A DNA stretch of 64,000 nucleotides, taken from positions 1 through 64,000 of the forward strand of contig NZ_JAUYAF010000007.1 in the NCBI RefSeq assembly GCF_030693625.1. The letters are read 5' to 3'. The notes below the pieces were generated by a model that was not told the DNA's origin, did not search any database, and saw only the letters and a program-made list of their open reading frames with translations. The stretch is from Phenylobacterium sp. Lineage in GTDB: Bacteria > Pseudomonadota > Alphaproteobacteria > Caulobacterales > Caulobacteraceae. Both the position numbers and the translations under genes were made by a program. This document shows positions 18,375 to 28,550 of this stretch, piece after piece (within the stretch, counting starts at the first letter, position 1; each line of letters opens with the position of its first letter).

Positions 18375-18872
18375 GTGGAGACGGCCCGCCTGCGCCTGCG
18401 TCCGCTGACGCCGGACGATCTCGAACAACTGGTCGCGCTGCACGGCGATCCCCAGGTGATGTCCTTCATCACCGGGGCAGGGGAGACCCGCGAGGTTGTC
18501 GGGACCCAGAGCCTGCCCGACCTGCTCGCGCGTCGCACCTGGCTGCTGTTCGAGGGCGAGACCTTTCTCGGCTGGGTGTCGCTGCGGGTTGAGGGCGATG
18601 AGGCGGAACTGGGCTATCGGCTGACCCCCGCGGCCTGGGGCCGGGGCTACGCCAGCGAAGCAGCCCGCGCCCTCGTCGCCCTGGGTTTCCGCCAGCTGGG
18701 CCTCGCCCGCATCTGGGGGCAGACCATGGCGGTCAATGTCGGCTCCCGGCGGGTGATGGAGAAGGCGGGCCTGACCTATGTCCGCACCTTCCACCTGGCC
18801 TGGGACGATCCCCTGCCGGGCGCGGAGCAGGGCGAGGTGGAGTACGCGCTGCTGCGCGACGACTGGCGCTAG
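18375..18872 (+). CDS. GNAT acetyltransferase (RimJ/RimL-like)
   Basis: This 165-residue N-acetyltransferase carries the acetyl-CoA-binding segment AAWGRGYASEAARALV and the RimL-like hallmark AVNVGSRRVMEKAGL. Members acetylate protein N-termini or small molecules; the substrate is not evident. It starts at a GTG 4 bases after the ispE stop codon and is probably translated from the same message. A hairpin terminator directly after the stop marks the operon end and is shared with the convergent amtB. Confidence 0.87.
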   Translation: METARLRLRPLTPDDLEQLVALHGDPQVMSFITGAGETREVVGTQSLPDLLARRTWLLFEGETFLGWVSLRVEGDEAELGYRLTPAAWGRGYASEAARALVALGFRQLGLARIWGQTMAVNVGSRRVMEKAGLTYVRTFHLAWDDPLPGAEQGEVEYALLRDDWR

Positions 18873-18882
18873 CCCAAACGAA

Positions 18883-18908
18883 AACGGGGGCCCCGAAGGA
18901 CCCCCGTT
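18883..18908. terminator. Bidirectional terminator between GNAT gene and amtB
   Basis: An 8-bp perfect stem, AACGGGGG (18883-18890) with CCCCCGTT (18901-18908), flanks a 10-base loop and sits between convergent genes. Adenines lie on the left side, so the minus-strand amtB transcript would end in a short T run. Confidence 0.75.
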
Positions 18909-18932
18909 CCCAACGCTTTAGTTTGACGTGGA

Positions 18933-20375
18933 CTATTCGTGCAGGGCTTCGCCGTGCAGCGAGAGGTCCAGGCCCTCGACTTCGCCCTCTTCCGAGACGC
19001 GCAGGCCGGTGGTGAACTTGACCACGAACAGGATGATCAGGGTGACCACGCCGGACCAGGCGATGGTGGCGATGATACCCAGCGACTGCTTGGCGACGCT
19101 GGCGCCTTCACCCAGGCTGTTGATGGCCGGGTCGGCCAGGGCGCCGGTGAGCAGGGCGCCGACGATGCCGGCGATCCCGTGCACGCCGAAGGCGTCCAGG
19201 CTGTCGTCATACTTGAGCAGACGCTTGAGCCAGACCGCGCCGACATAGGCCGCGCCGCCACCGATGATGCCGATGATCAGAGCGCCTTGCGGGTTCACGA
19301 AACCGGCGGCCGGGGTGATGGCGACGAGACCCGCCACCGCACCGGAGGCCAGGCCCAGCATGCCGGGCTTCTTGCGCTCGACCCACTCCACGATCATCCA
19401 GGCCAGGGCGGCCGCGGCGGCCGCGATCTGGGTGTTGAGCATGGCGGCCGAGGCGATGCCGTCGGCGGCCCATTCCGAACCGGCGTTGAAGCCGAACCAG
19501 CCCACCCACAGCAGGCTGGCGCCGATCATGGTGTAGACTAGGTTGGACGGCGCCATGTTTTCCGCGCCGTAGCCCTTACGCTTGCCGAGCACCAGGGCGC
19601 ACATCAGGCCCGCGACGCCCGCATTGATGTGAACGACGGTGCCGCCGGCGAAGTCCAGGACGCCCGCGCCCGAGAGCCAGCCGCCGCCCCAGACCCAGTG
19701 ACAGACCGGCGCGTAGACGAAGATCGCCCACAGGGCGGTGAACAGCAGCAGGGCCGAGAACTTCATGCGCTCGGCGAAGGCGCCGGCGATGAGGGCGGGC
19801 GTGATGATGGCGAAGGTCATCTGATAGACGATCCACAGCATCTCAGGCAGGCCCTTGGCGGCCGAGAAGGCCGTCTCGGTGGTGACGCCGCTGAGGAACA
19901 GGACGTCGAAGGAGCCGATGTACTTGTTCAGATTCTCATCGGGGTTCACGCCGAAGGACAGGCTGTAGGTGATGGCCATCCAGACGATCGTCACCACGCA
20001 GGTGACGGCGAAGGACTGGGCCACCGTGGCGATGACGTTCTTGCGGCGGACCATGCCGCCGTAGAACAGCGCCAGGCCCGGAATCGTCATCATCAGAACC
20101 AGGGCCGTGGAGGTCAGGATCCAGGCCGTGCCGGAGCCGTCCAGTTCGAGCTTGGCCTGGTGAGCCAGCAGGGCCGGAGCCGCCTCGGCGGCGGCCGGAG
20201 CCTCGGCCGCCGGAGCCTCTTCAGGCGCGGGCGCAGCGGCTTCCGGCGCGGGCGCGGCGGCCTCGGCGGCGGGCGGCGCGGCGTCCTGTGCGAAGGCCGG
20301 GAACGCCAGGGGCGCTCCGACCAGGGTGGCGGCGGCCAATAGGCCCGCCAGCCGCTTAAATCCGAATGTTTTCAT
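18933..20375 (-). CDS. amtB: Ammonium transporter AmtB
   Basis: This 480-residue inner-membrane ammonium channel has eleven predicted helices from about residue 80. They include the region FYGGMVRRKNVI after the first helix, the pore segment VVHINAGVAGLMCAL and the signature FGVHGIAGIVGAL. A signal peptide (residues 1-29) and an unusual Ala/Pro/Glu-rich segment of about 45 residues precede helix 1. That segment is a periplasmic low-complexity extension not needed for transport. It lies 37 bases downstream of glnK on the same strand, the classic glnK-amtB operon in which GlnK blocks the pore under ammonium excess. Confidence 0.95.
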   Translation of the reverse strand: MKTFGFKRLAGLLAAATLVGAPLAFPAFAQDAAPPAAEAAAPAPEAAAPAPEEAPAAEAPAAAEAAPALLAHQAKLELDGSGTAWILTSTALVLMMTIPGLALFYGGMVRRKNVIATVAQSFAVTCVVTIVWMAITYSLSFGVNPDENLNKYIGSFDVLFLSGVTTETAFSAAKGLPEMLWIVYQMTFAIITPALIAGAFAERMKFSALLLFTALWAIFVYAPVCHWVWGGGWLSGAGVLDFAGGTVVHINAGVAGLMCALVLGKRKGYGAENMAPSNLVYTMIGASLLWVGWFGFNAGSEWAADGIASAAMLNTQIAAAAAALAWMIVEWVERKKPGMLGLASGAVAGLVAITPAAGFVNPQGALIIGIIGGGAAYVGAVWLKRLLKYDDSLDAFGVHGIAGIVGALLTGALADPAINSLGEGASVAKQSLGIIATIAWSGVVTLIILFVVKFTTGLRVSEEGEVEGLDLSLHGEALHE

Positions 20376-20412
20376 GTGCTATCCCCTTGTCCCGATGAGT
20401 TCGCGCTGCGCT

Positions 20413-21135
<723 letters not shown>

Positions 21136-21858
21136 ATGTATTTGAACCGTATCCTGACCACGACCGCCGCCCTGGCCCTGATGGCCGGCGTCGCGCAGGC
21201 GCAAACCGCCACCAAGCCCGCCAAGGCGCCGGCCGCCGCCGTATCGACCGCGAAATCGACAGCCGCTCCCGCCGCCACGGCGCCCGCCGGCGCGACCGCT
21301 GAAACCGCCACCGCGGGCTCCGCCCAGATTGTCGCCGCCGGCGACATCGTGGCCACCGCCAAGGCCTCGGGCCAGTTCACGACCTTCCTGAAAGCCGCCG
21401 AGGCCACGAACCTCACCAGCCTGCTCAGGGACAACAAGAACCTGACTGTGTTCGCCCCGACCGACGCCGCCTTCGCGGCGCTGCCGGCCGGCGAACTCGA
21501 CAAGCTGATGCTGCCCGAGAACAAGGCTCAGCTTCAGAAGGTGCTGATCTATCACGTCATCAACGCCAAGGTGCCCGCGAGCGAGTTCAAGGGCGCCACC
21601 CGCAAGGCGGCGACCGTCGCCGGCCCCTCCGTCGAACTGGCGGGCGGCGCGACGCTCAAGGTCAATGACGCCGAGATCGTCCAGTCCGACGTGATGGCCA
21701 CCAATGGCGTCATCCACGTCGTGGACAAGGTCCTGATGCCGCCGGGCGCCATGGCGGCCGTCAACTCCGCCGTCTCCGCCTCGGCCACCACGGCGGCGCC
21801 GCCGGCCAAGGAGCCGAGCACCCTGCCGGCCACCCAGGTGATGCCGAAAACCAAATAG
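21136..21858 (+). CDS. Secreted fasciclin (FAS1) domain protein
   Basis: This 240-residue exported protein has a signal peptide (NRILTTTAALALMAGVAQA), an Ala/Thr-rich linker and one FAS1 domain (about residues 70-205). The domain has the hallmarks LTVFAPTDAAFAALP and VLIYHVINAKV, and ends GVIHVVDKVLMPP. FAS1 proteins mediate adhesion or form part of envelope assemblies; the exact role here is unknown. A second short signal-peptide protein with a very similar leader follows, separated by a terminator hairpin. Confidence 0.88.
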   Translation: MYLNRILTTTAALALMAGVAQAQTATKPAKAPAAAVSTAKSTAAPAATAPAGATAETATAGSAQIVAAGDIVATAKASGQFTTFLKAAEATNLTSLLRDNKNLTVFAPTDAAFAALPAGELDKLMLPENKAQLQKVLIYHVINAKVPASEFKGATRKAATVAGPSVELAGGATLKVNDAEIVQSDVMATNGVIHVVDKVLMPPGAMAAVNSAVSASATTAAPPAKEPSTLPATQVMPKTK

Positions 21859-21867
21859 TCGGGGCTA

Positions 21868-21892
21868 CCCGGCGCGCATCGCGCCGGGTTCT
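21868..21892 (+). terminator. Intrinsic terminator after the fasciclin gene
   Basis: A perfect 9-bp stem, CCCGGCGCG (21868-21876) with CGCGCCGGG (21880-21888), closes a 3-base loop and is followed by TTCTT. It lies 10 bases after the stop codon. Confidence 0.8.
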
Positions 21893-21917
21893 TCAGGAAC
21901 CACCAGGAGCAACGATC

Positions 21918-22268
21918 ATGACTTTCAAGACTCTTCTCGCCGCCGCGGCCGCCACCGCACTGATGGCCGGCGCAGCCCAGGCTCAGACCATGACCCAGCC
22001 GGGCGACCCCTCCATGCCGCCCATGACGACGCCGGCCGGTGACCCCGTGCCGACAATGGACGGCGCCACGACGGAAACCTCGGTGGAGGGCACGTCCTCC
22101 ACCAGCGTCACGACCCCGATGGCGAGCACGGGCGCGACCACCGATACATCTGCCACCATGACCACCACGACGGTGACCAACGGTCCTGTGGCCGACACGC
22201 CGGAGAACCGCGCGCTCTACAAGCCCCTGTCGCGCGCCGGCAATCGCACGGCCGCCAAGGGTAACTAA
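21918..22268 (+). CDS. Small exported Thr/Pro-rich protein of unknown function
   Basis: This 116-residue protein has a signal peptide (LLAAAAATALMAGAAQA) strikingly like that of the preceding fasciclin gene. The mature part is low complexity, Thr/Ser/Pro/Met-rich, with no Cys and no recognisable domain. The final 30 residues (ADTPENRALYKPLSRAGNRT) are the only complex segment and may be the conserved part. It lies between two terminators, so it is probably transcribed from its own promoter. The start ATG follows AGGAGCAACG. Confidence 0.75.
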   Translation: MTFKTLLAAAAATALMAGAAQAQTMTQPGDPSMPPMTTPAGDPVPTMDGATTETSVEGTSSTSVTTPMASTGATTDTSATMTTTTVTNGPVADTPENRALYKPLSRAGNRTAAKGN

Positions 22269-22296
22269 AGACTCCCCTACGTGGGTTGAAGCAGAG

Positions 22297-22329
22297 GTCG
22301 GCGGGCCCTATGGTCCGCCGACTTTTTTT
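22297..22329 (+). terminator. Strong rho-independent terminator upstream of glyQ
   Basis: The stem GTCGGCGGGCC (22297-22307) pairs with GGTCCGCCGAC (22312-22322) around CTAT and is followed by seven T. It ends the small exported-protein transcript about 20 bases before glyQ, so the glyQS promoter must overlap this hairpin or lie inside the upstream gene. Confidence 0.92.
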
Positions 22330-22349
22330 GCGCCTGCGAAACAGCCCAT

Positions 22350-23279
22350 ATGCCCACCGACAAGCCGCTTTCATTTCAGGGTCTTATCCTGAAATTGCAC
22401 GACTATTGGAGCCGTCAGGGCTGCGTGATTCTGCAGCCGCACGACGTGGAGGTCGGCGCTGGGACCCTGCACCCGGCCACGGTCCTGCGCGCGCTCGGTC
22501 CCAAGTCCTGGCGGGCGGCCTATGTGCAGCCCTCGCGCCGCCCCGGCGACGGCCGCTATGGCGAGAACCCCAACCGCCTGCAGCACTACTACCAGTACCA
22601 GGTGATCCTGAAGCCGAACCCCGACAACCTGCAGGAGCTCTATTTGGGCAGCCTGGAGGCCATCGGGCTGAACACGCGCCTGCACGACATTCGCTTCGTC
22701 GAGGACGACTGGGAGAACCCCACGGTCGGGGCCTGGGGCCTGGGCTGGGAGGTCTGGTGCGACGGCATGGAGGTCAGCCAGTACACCTACATGCAGCAGG
22801 TGGGCGGCCTGGACGTCTTCCCGGTGGCCGGCGAACTGACCTACGGGCTTGAGCGCCTGGCGATGTACATCCAGGGCGTGGACAACTTCGCCGACCTGGC
22901 CTTCAACGATCCCGACGGCCCCGAGCCCAAGACCTATGGCGACGTTTTCCTGGAGAATGAGCGCCAACATTCCGAGGCCAATTTCCACGGGTATGACGTG
23001 GAGACCCTGAAGCGCCAGTTCGAGGACATGGAGATCCAGGTCCCGCGCCTGCTGGGCATGACCGGTCCCCAGGGCCAGGCCATCGTTCTGCCGGCCTATG
23101 ACCACGTGCTGAAGGCCAGCCACCTGTTCAACCTGATGGACGCGCGTGGCGCCATCGCCGTGGCCGAACGCCAGAGCTACATCGGCCGCATCCGCGACCT
23201 GACCAAGATGTGCGCCCTGGCCTGGGTGAAGAATGAGGGGGGCAACGGCCTCCCCGACGCCGAGCAGGTTGCGAAGTAG
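22350..23279 (+). CDS. glyQ: Glycyl-tRNA synthetase alpha subunit
   Basis: This 309-residue class II synthetase subunit holds the catalytic core of the tetrameric (alpha2beta2) bacterial glycyl-tRNA synthetase. Visible landmarks are [12 protein letters not shown], the [16 protein letters not shown] region and the [16 protein letters not shown] motif 2 loop, with YTYMQQVGG further on. The length is typical. glyS begins 4 bases after its stop, so the two subunits are made from one message in equal amounts. Confidence 0.97.
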   Translation: MPTDKPLSFQGLILKLHDYWSRQGCVILQPHDVEVGAGTLHPATVLRALGPKSWRAAYVQPSRRPGDGRYGENPNRLQHYYQYQVILKPNPDNLQELYLGSLEAIGLNTRLHDIRFVEDDWENPTVGAWGLGWEVWCDGMEVSQYTYMQQVGGLDVFPVAGELTYGLERLAMYIQGVDNFADLAFNDPDGPEPKTYGDVFLENERQHSEANFHGYDVETLKRQFEDMEIQVPRLLGMTGPQGQAIVLPAYDHVLKASHLFNLMDARGAIAVAERQSYIGRIRDLTKMCALAWVKNEGGNGLPDAEQVAK

Positions 23280-23283
23280 GACC

Positions 23284-25560
23284 ATGCCCCAGCTTCTGAT
23301 CGAACTGTTCTCCGAAGAGATTCCCGCGCGCATGCAGGCCCAGGCCGCGCGCGACTTCGAACGTCTGGCCCGCGAGCACCTGGCGAGCGAGGGCCTGATC
23401 CCGGAGGCCGTGAAGTCCTTCGGCGGCCCCCGCCGCCTGACCCTGGTGGCTGAGGGCCTGCCGGCCACGCAAGGCGACCGCCATGAGGACCGCAAGGGCC
23501 CCCGCGTCGGGTCCCCGGACCAGGCCATGGAAGGCTTCCTGCGCTCTACCGGCCTGACCCGCGAGCAACTGGTGGAGAAGGACGGCGTCTGGTTCGCCCA
23601 CATCCACCGCCAGGGTCGCCCGACGCCTGAGATCATCGCCGAGATGGTCGAGAAGATCGTCCGCGACTTCCCCTGGCCGAAGTCCATGACCTGGGGCCGC
23701 GGAACCCTGCGCTGGGTGCGGCCGCTGAAGCGCATCGTCTGCGTCTTCGACGGCGAGGTCGTGCCCTTCAGCGTCGACGGCGTCGAGAGCGGGAACGTGA
23801 CCGAGGGCCACCGCTTCATGGGCTCGGGTCAGCCCTTCAAGGTGCGGGACTTCGACGAATACGCTGAGAAGCTGGCGAAGCACTTCGTGATCCTGGATCC
23901 CGAGGAGCGCAAGGACCGCATCCTGGACGGCGCCAAGACGCTCTGCTTCGCGCGCAATCTGGACCTGGTGGACGACGAGGGCCTGCTGGACGAGGTGGCG
24001 GGCCTGGCCGAGTGGCCGACCCCGGTGCTGGGCGACATGGAGCCGGCGTTCCTGGACCTGCCGCCGGAGGTCATCCGCACCTCCATGCGCACCCACCAGA
24101 AGTATTTCGCGGTCCGTGACCCGGCCCCCGGCAAGCTGGCGCCGCACTTCCTGACCGTGGCCAATATCGAGGCCGCCGACGGTGGCAAGGTGATCGCGGC
24201 GGGCAACGCCAAGGTGCTGTCGGCCCGCCTGTCGGACGCCCGCTTCTTCTGGGATGAGGACCGCAAGACCTCCCTGGAAGACCGCCTGGAGAAGCTGAAG
24301 GGCGTCACCTTCCACGCCAAGCTGGGCAGCCTCTATGAGCGGGTCGAGCGGCTGGAGCTGCTGTCCAAGGCCATCGCGCCCCGGGTCGGCGCCGATGTCG
24401 CCAAGGCCGTGCTGGCCGCGCGCCTGGCCAAGGCCGATCTCGGAACAGGCATGGTCGGCGAGTTCCCGGAACTGCAGGGCCTGATGGGCGGCTACTACGC
24501 CCGTGAGGAAAAGATCAGCGGCGTCGTCGCCGACGCCATCCGCGATCACTACCGCCCGGTCGGCGCCAATGACGAGGCGCCCGACACGCCGGTGACCATG
24601 GCCGTGGCCCTGGCCGAAAAGCTCGACACGCTGACGGCCTTCTTCGCCATCAACGAGAAGCCCACCGGCTCCCGCGACCCCTACGCCCTGCGCCGCGCGG
24701 CGCTAGGCGTGATCCGCATCCTGCTGGGCTCCGAAGCCCGCGCCCCGGTCCGTGAGCTGGTGGGTGACTGGTACCGGTCCCTGCGCTGCTTCGTCGATCC
24801 GGGCCGCGCCCTCTACGTCTCCACCAAGCGCACCACCGGCTATCTGGGTCCGCTGTCGCGCAGTCCCTCGGAGGTCTTCGAGACCTATGTCGAGGAGTTC
24901 GAGGACGCCCTGCTTGAGGGCAAGCCCTATGTCGTGGTCACCGAGGAAGACTTCGACATCCGCTTTGATCGTTCGGCCGCGGCCGGCGACGCGCCTGAGG
25001 GCGAGGTGATCTACGAATTCCGCCCCTACGGCGTGGTGGCCGACGAGGTCATGGCCTTCTTCGCCGACCGCCTGAAGGTGGTGCTGCGCGACCAGGGCAA
25101 GCGCCACGACCTGGTGGACGCGGTCTTCGCCCTCGGCGACGACGACCTGGTGCGCATCGTGGCCCGGGTCGAGGCGCTGGACGGCTTCCTCAAGACCGAG
25201 GACGGCAAGAACCTGCTGGCCGGCGAGAAGCGGGCCCGCCAGCTGCTGCAGGCCGAGGAAAAGAAGGGCCCGCTACCGGCTGGGCCGGCGGTCGGCATGG
25301 CCGGCGCCTCGCCCGAGGAGACCGCCCTGGTCGGGGCGATTTCCCTTGCGGAACCCGCGGTGGCGCGTGCATTGCACAATGAAGATTTCGCGGGCGCGAT
25401 GCGTGCTCTGTCGGGACTTCGCGGGCCTGTGGACGCCTTCTTCGAGAAGGTTCTGGTGAACTCTGAAGTCGCGGCGGAACGTGAGAACCGTCTACGGCTT
25501 CTGGCACAGGTGCGGGACGCGATGGGTCGCGTCGCGGACTTCTCTTTGGTGACGGGTTAG
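23284..25560 (+). CDS. glyS: Glycyl-tRNA synthetase beta subunit
   Basis: This 758-residue subunit binds tRNA-Gly and supports catalysis by GlyQ. It begins MPQLLIELFSEEIPARMQ, the family's standard N-terminus, and contains VGTP-like motifs and an HD-domain-like core. The LADARFF-type motif appears as LSDARFFWDED, and the C-terminal anticodon-binding part as in other beta subunits. The segment around residues 510-565 (TGYLGPLSRSPSEVF) looks like an insertion relative to shorter homologues. The true start is 23284; the frame is open upstream in the end of glyQ. ppdK follows after 12 bases. Confidence 0.95.
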   Translation: MPQLLIELFSEEIPARMQAQAARDFERLAREHLASEGLIPEAVKSFGGPRRLTLVAEGLPATQGDRHEDRKGPRVGSPDQAMEGFLRSTGLTREQLVEKDGVWFAHIHRQGRPTPEIIAEMVEKIVRDFPWPKSMTWGRGTLRWVRPLKRIVCVFDGEVVPFSVDGVESGNVTEGHRFMGSGQPFKVRDFDEYAEKLAKHFVILDPEERKDRILDGAKTLCFARNLDLVDDEGLLDEVAGLAEWPTPVLGDMEPAFLDLPPEVIRTSMRTHQKYFAVRDPAPGKLAPHFLTVANIEAADGGKVIAAGNAKVLSARLSDARFFWDEDRKTSLEDRLEKLKGVTFHAKLGSLYERVERLELLSKAIAPRVGADVAKAVLAARLAKADLGTGMVGEFPELQGLMGGYYAREEKISGVVADAIRDHYRPVGANDEAPDTPVTMAVALAEKLDTLTAFFAINEKPTGSRDPYALRRAALGVIRILLGSEARAPVRELVGDWYRSLRCFVDPGRALYVSTKRTTGYLGPLSRSPSEVFETYVEEFEDALLEGKPYVVVTEEDFDIRFDRSAAAGDAPEGEVIYEFRPYGVVADEVMAFFADRLKVVLRDQGKRHDLVDAVFALGDDDLVRIVARVEALDGFLKTEDGKNLLAGEKRARQLLQAEEKKGPLPAGPAVGMAGASPEETALVGAISLAEPAVARALHNEDFAGAMRALSGLRGPVDAFFEKVLVNSEVAAERENRLRLLAQVRDAMGRVADFSLVTG

Positions 25561-25572
25561 GAGACCTCAAGG

Positions 25573-28269
25573 ATGCCGACCGATACGCTGACGAAGTCGC
25601 GCTGGGTCTATTCCTTCGGCGGAGGCGGCGCCGATGGCGACGCGTCCATGAAGAACCTGCTGGGCGGGAAGGGGGCCAATCTCGCCGAGATGTCCTCCCT
25701 GGGCCTGCCTGTCCCTCCCGGCTTCACCATCACCACCGAAGCCTGCGTCCACTACTATTCCAACGACAAGACCTATCCCGAGGGCTTGAAGGAACAGGTG
25801 ATCGCGGGCCTGGCCAAGGTGGAGACGATCACCGGCAAGGTGTTCGGCGACGCCGCCAACCCGCTGCTGGTTTCGGTGCGCTCGGGCGCCCGGGCCTCGA
25901 TGCCCGGCATGATGGACACCGTCCTCAACCTGGGCCTCAACGACCAGACTGTGGAGGGGCTGGCCAAGCTGGCCGGTGACCGCCGCTTCGCCTTCGACAG
26001 CTACCGCCGCTTCATCCAGATGTACTCGGCCGTGGTCCTCGACCTGGACCACCACATGTTCGAGGACATCCTCGACGAGCAGAAGGAACGCCTCGACGTC
26101 ACCGTCGACACCGCGCTTTCCGCCGAAGACTGGGAAAAGGTCGTCGGCGCTTATAAGGCCGCGGTCGAGCGCGAGCTGGGCCACCCGTTCCCGCAGGATC
26201 CGCACGCCCAGCTCTGGGGCGCCATCAGCGCGGTGTTCGCCAGCTGGATGAACGATCGGGCCAAGTTCTATCGCCGCATGCACGACATCCCCGAGAGCTG
26301 GGGGACCGCCGTCAATGTCCAGTCGATGGTGTTTGGCAATATGGGCGACTCTTCGGCTACCGGTGTCGCCTTCACCCGCAACCCCTCCACCGGCGAGGCC
26401 CGCCTCTATGGCGAGTTCCTGATCAACGCCCAGGGCGAGGACGTCGTGGCGGGCATCCGCACGCCCCAGGCCCTGACGCGGGCCGCCCGCGAGGAGATGG
26501 GCGAGAAATCGCCGTCCATGGAGGAGGCCCTCCCGGACGTCTTCAAGGAGTTCAAGTCCGTCGTCGAGAAGCTGGAACAGCACTATCGCGACATGCAGGA
26601 CATCGAGTTCACCGTGGAGAAGGGGCGCCTCTACATGCTCCAGACCCGCAACGGCAAGCGCACCGCCAAGGCGGCGCTGAAGGTGGCGGTGGATCTCGCC
26701 AACGAGGGCCTGATCACCAAGGAAGAGGCGGTGATGCGTATCGAGCCTGGTTCGCTCGACCAGCTGCTGCACCCCACCATTGACCCTGCGAGCCCGCGCG
26801 ACGTCATCACCTCGGGCCTGCCGGCCTCGCCGGGCGCGGCCACCGGCAAGGTGGTGTTCGACGCCGACGAGGCCGAGAAGATGGCCGCCGCCGGCGAGTC
26901 CGTGATCCTGGTCCGCGAGGAAACCAGCCCGGAAGACATCCACGGCATGCATGCCGCCAAGGCGATCCTGACGGCCCGGGGCGGCATGACCAGCCACGCC
27001 GCCGTGGTGGCGCGCGGCATGGGACGGCCCTGCGTCTCCGGCGCCAGCGAGCTCTATATCGACGATGCGGCCCAGACCTTCCGGGCCCGCAACCGCACCT
27101 TCAAGGCCGGTGACATCATCACCATTGACGGCTCCAAGGGCGAGGTGCTCTCGGGCGCCGTGCAGATGATCGAGCCGGAGCTGACGGGCGACTTCGCCGC
27201 CCTGATGGTCTGGGCCGACGCGATCCGCCGCCTGAAGGTCCGCGCCAACGCCGAGACCGCCACCGACGCCGCCGCCGCCCGACAGTTCGGGGCCGAGGGG
27301 ATCGGCCTGGTGCGCTCCGAGCACATGTTCTTCGACGCCGTCCGCATCGCCGCGGTGCGCGAGATGATCCTGGCCGACGACCGGCCCGGGCGGGAACAGG
27401 CCCTGGCCAAGATGCTGGTCATGCAGCGCGAGGACTTCGTCCAGCTGTTCTCCATCATGGAGGGCCTGCCGGTCACCTTCCGCCTGCTCGACCCGCCCCT
27501 GCACGAGTTCCTGCCCCACACCGCCGAGGATGTGGAGGCCGTCTCCAAGGCCACCGGCCTGGACGCCGCCAAGCTGCTGGCCCGCGCCAAGGAGTTGCAT
27601 GAGGTGAACCCCATGCTGGGCCACCGCGGCTGCCGCCTGGGCGTGGCTTACCCTGAGATCTACGAGATGCAGGTCCGCGCCATCCTGGAGGCCGCCATCG
27701 AGGTGGTGCAGTCGGGCAAGGCCGCGCCGATCCCGGAGATCATGCACCCCCTGGTCTCCAAGGGCCTGGAGATGAAGTTCCTGCGGGAGCTCACCGACCG
27801 GGTCGCGAAACAGGTGATGGCCGAGAAAGGCGTCACCATCGACTACCGCGTCGGCACCATGGTGGAGCTGCCCCGCGCCGCCATCCGCGCCGACGACCTG
27901 GCCGAGCACGCCGAATTCTTCTCCTTCGGCACCAACGACCTGACCCAGACGACCTTCGGCATCAGCCGTGACGACTCCGGCCGCTTCCTGGGCGCCTATA
28001 TCGACAAGGGTATCTTCGAGCGCGATCCCTTCGTGACCCTCGACCAGGAAGGCGTCGGCGACCTGATCCGCATCGCCGTGGAGCGCGGCCGCAAGACCCG
28101 CCCCGATATCAAGCTCGGCATCTGCGGCGAGCACGGCGGCGACCCGGCCTCCATCGACTTCTGCGAGAAGGTCGGCCTGGACTACGTCAGCTGCTCGCCC
28201 TTCCGGGTGCCGATCGCCCGCCTCGCGGCGGCCCAGGCCGCCATTGGCGAGCGCGAGAAAGACCGGTGA
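25573..28269 (+). CDS. ppdK: Pyruvate, phosphate dikinase
   Basis: This 898-residue cytoplasmic enzyme interconverts pyruvate, ATP and phosphate with phosphoenolpyruvate, AMP and pyrophosphate, and so supports gluconeogenesis. An N-terminal ATP-grasp domain (LGGKGANLAEMSSLGLPVP) leads to the swivelling phosphohistidine domain with the catalytic His at about residue 475 (GGMTSHAAVVARG). The C-terminal PEP/pyruvate TIM barrel contains GTNDLTQTTFG and ends with the CGEHGGDP active-site segment. It lies 12 bases after glyS and overlaps the next small gene by 4 bases (GTGA), so the four genes are probably one transcript. Confidence 0.97.
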   Translation: MPTDTLTKSRWVYSFGGGGADGDASMKNLLGGKGANLAEMSSLGLPVPPGFTITTEACVHYYSNDKTYPEGLKEQVIAGLAKVETITGKVFGDAANPLLVSVRSGARASMPGMMDTVLNLGLNDQTVEGLAKLAGDRRFAFDSYRRFIQMYSAVVLDLDHHMFEDILDEQKERLDVTVDTALSAEDWEKVVGAYKAAVERELGHPFPQDPHAQLWGAISAVFASWMNDRAKFYRRMHDIPESWGTAVNVQSMVFGNMGDSSATGVAFTRNPSTGEARLYGEFLINAQGEDVVAGIRTPQALTRAAREEMGEKSPSMEEALPDVFKEFKSVVEKLEQHYRDMQDIEFTVEKGRLYMLQTRNGKRTAKAALKVAVDLANEGLITKEEAVMRIEPGSLDQLLHPTIDPASPRDVITSGLPASPGAATGKVVFDADEAEKMAAAGESVILVREETSPEDIHGMHAAKAILTARGGMTSHAAVVARGMGRPCVSGASELYIDDAAQTFRARNRTFKAGDIITIDGSKGEVLSGAVQMIEPELTGDFAALMVWADAIRRLKVRANAETATDAAAARQFGAEGIGLVRSEHMFFDAVRIAAVREMILADDRPGREQALAKMLVMQREDFVQLFSIMEGLPVTFRLLDPPLHEFLPHTAEDVEAVSKATGLDAAKLLARAKELHEVNPMLGHRGCRLGVAYPEIYEMQVRAILEAAIEVVQSGKAAPIPEIMHPLVSKGLEMKFLRELTDRVAKQVMAEKGVTIDYRVGTMVELPRAAIRADDLAEHAEFFSFGTNDLTQTTFGISRDDSGRFLGAYIDKGIFERDPFVTLDQEGVGDLIRIAVERGRKTRPDIKLGICGEHGGDPASIDFCEKVGLDYVSCSPFRVPIARLAAAQAAIGEREKDR

Positions 28270-28550
28270 GGCGAGACGGCTCCGCAGCCCGGGCGCGCCT
28301 CGCCAGGGCCGCCCCCAAGGCGCTCCCGGCCGGGGCGATGGGAGCTGGCGCGATGGGCGCCGGAGCCGTGGGCGCGGTGGCCTTCGGCGCCTTCGCGGTC
28401 GGGGCCTTGGCCCTGGGCGTGTTGTCCATCGGCTACCTGGCCGTCGGCGGCCTGGCGCTGGGCCGCGGCCACATCAAGCATCTCGAGATCGACGACCTCG
28501 TCGTCCGCAAACTGACCATAGTCGACGGCAAGCCTGGGGACCCGACATGA
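28266..28550 (+). CDS. Small Gly/Ala-rich pseudo-repeat protein coupled to ppdK
   Basis: This 94-residue protein starts at a GTG overlapping the ppdK stop by 4 bases. It has a basic N-terminus and a stretch (about residues 18-65) of imperfect five-residue units of Gly-Ala-hydrophobic type, for example FGAFAVGALALGVLSIGYL. A conserved-looking C-terminal tail, HIKHLEIDDLVVRKLTI, follows. The pattern resembles short membrane-binding or beta-solenoid proteins annotated only as hypothetical in other bacteria. Its stop overlaps the next ATG (ATGA), indicating translational coupling. The role is unknown. Confidence 0.7.
   Translation: MRRDGSAARARLARAAPKALPAGAMGAGAMGAGAVGAVAFGAFAVGALALGVLSIGYLAVGGLALGRGHIKHLEIDDLVVRKLTIVDGKPGDPT

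Noticed and set aside
25567..28134. Open minus-strand frame of 855 codons opposite ppdK
   Set aside because: It is opposite a well-conserved gene. The translation is low complexity (His/Gly/Asp-rich) with no family match.
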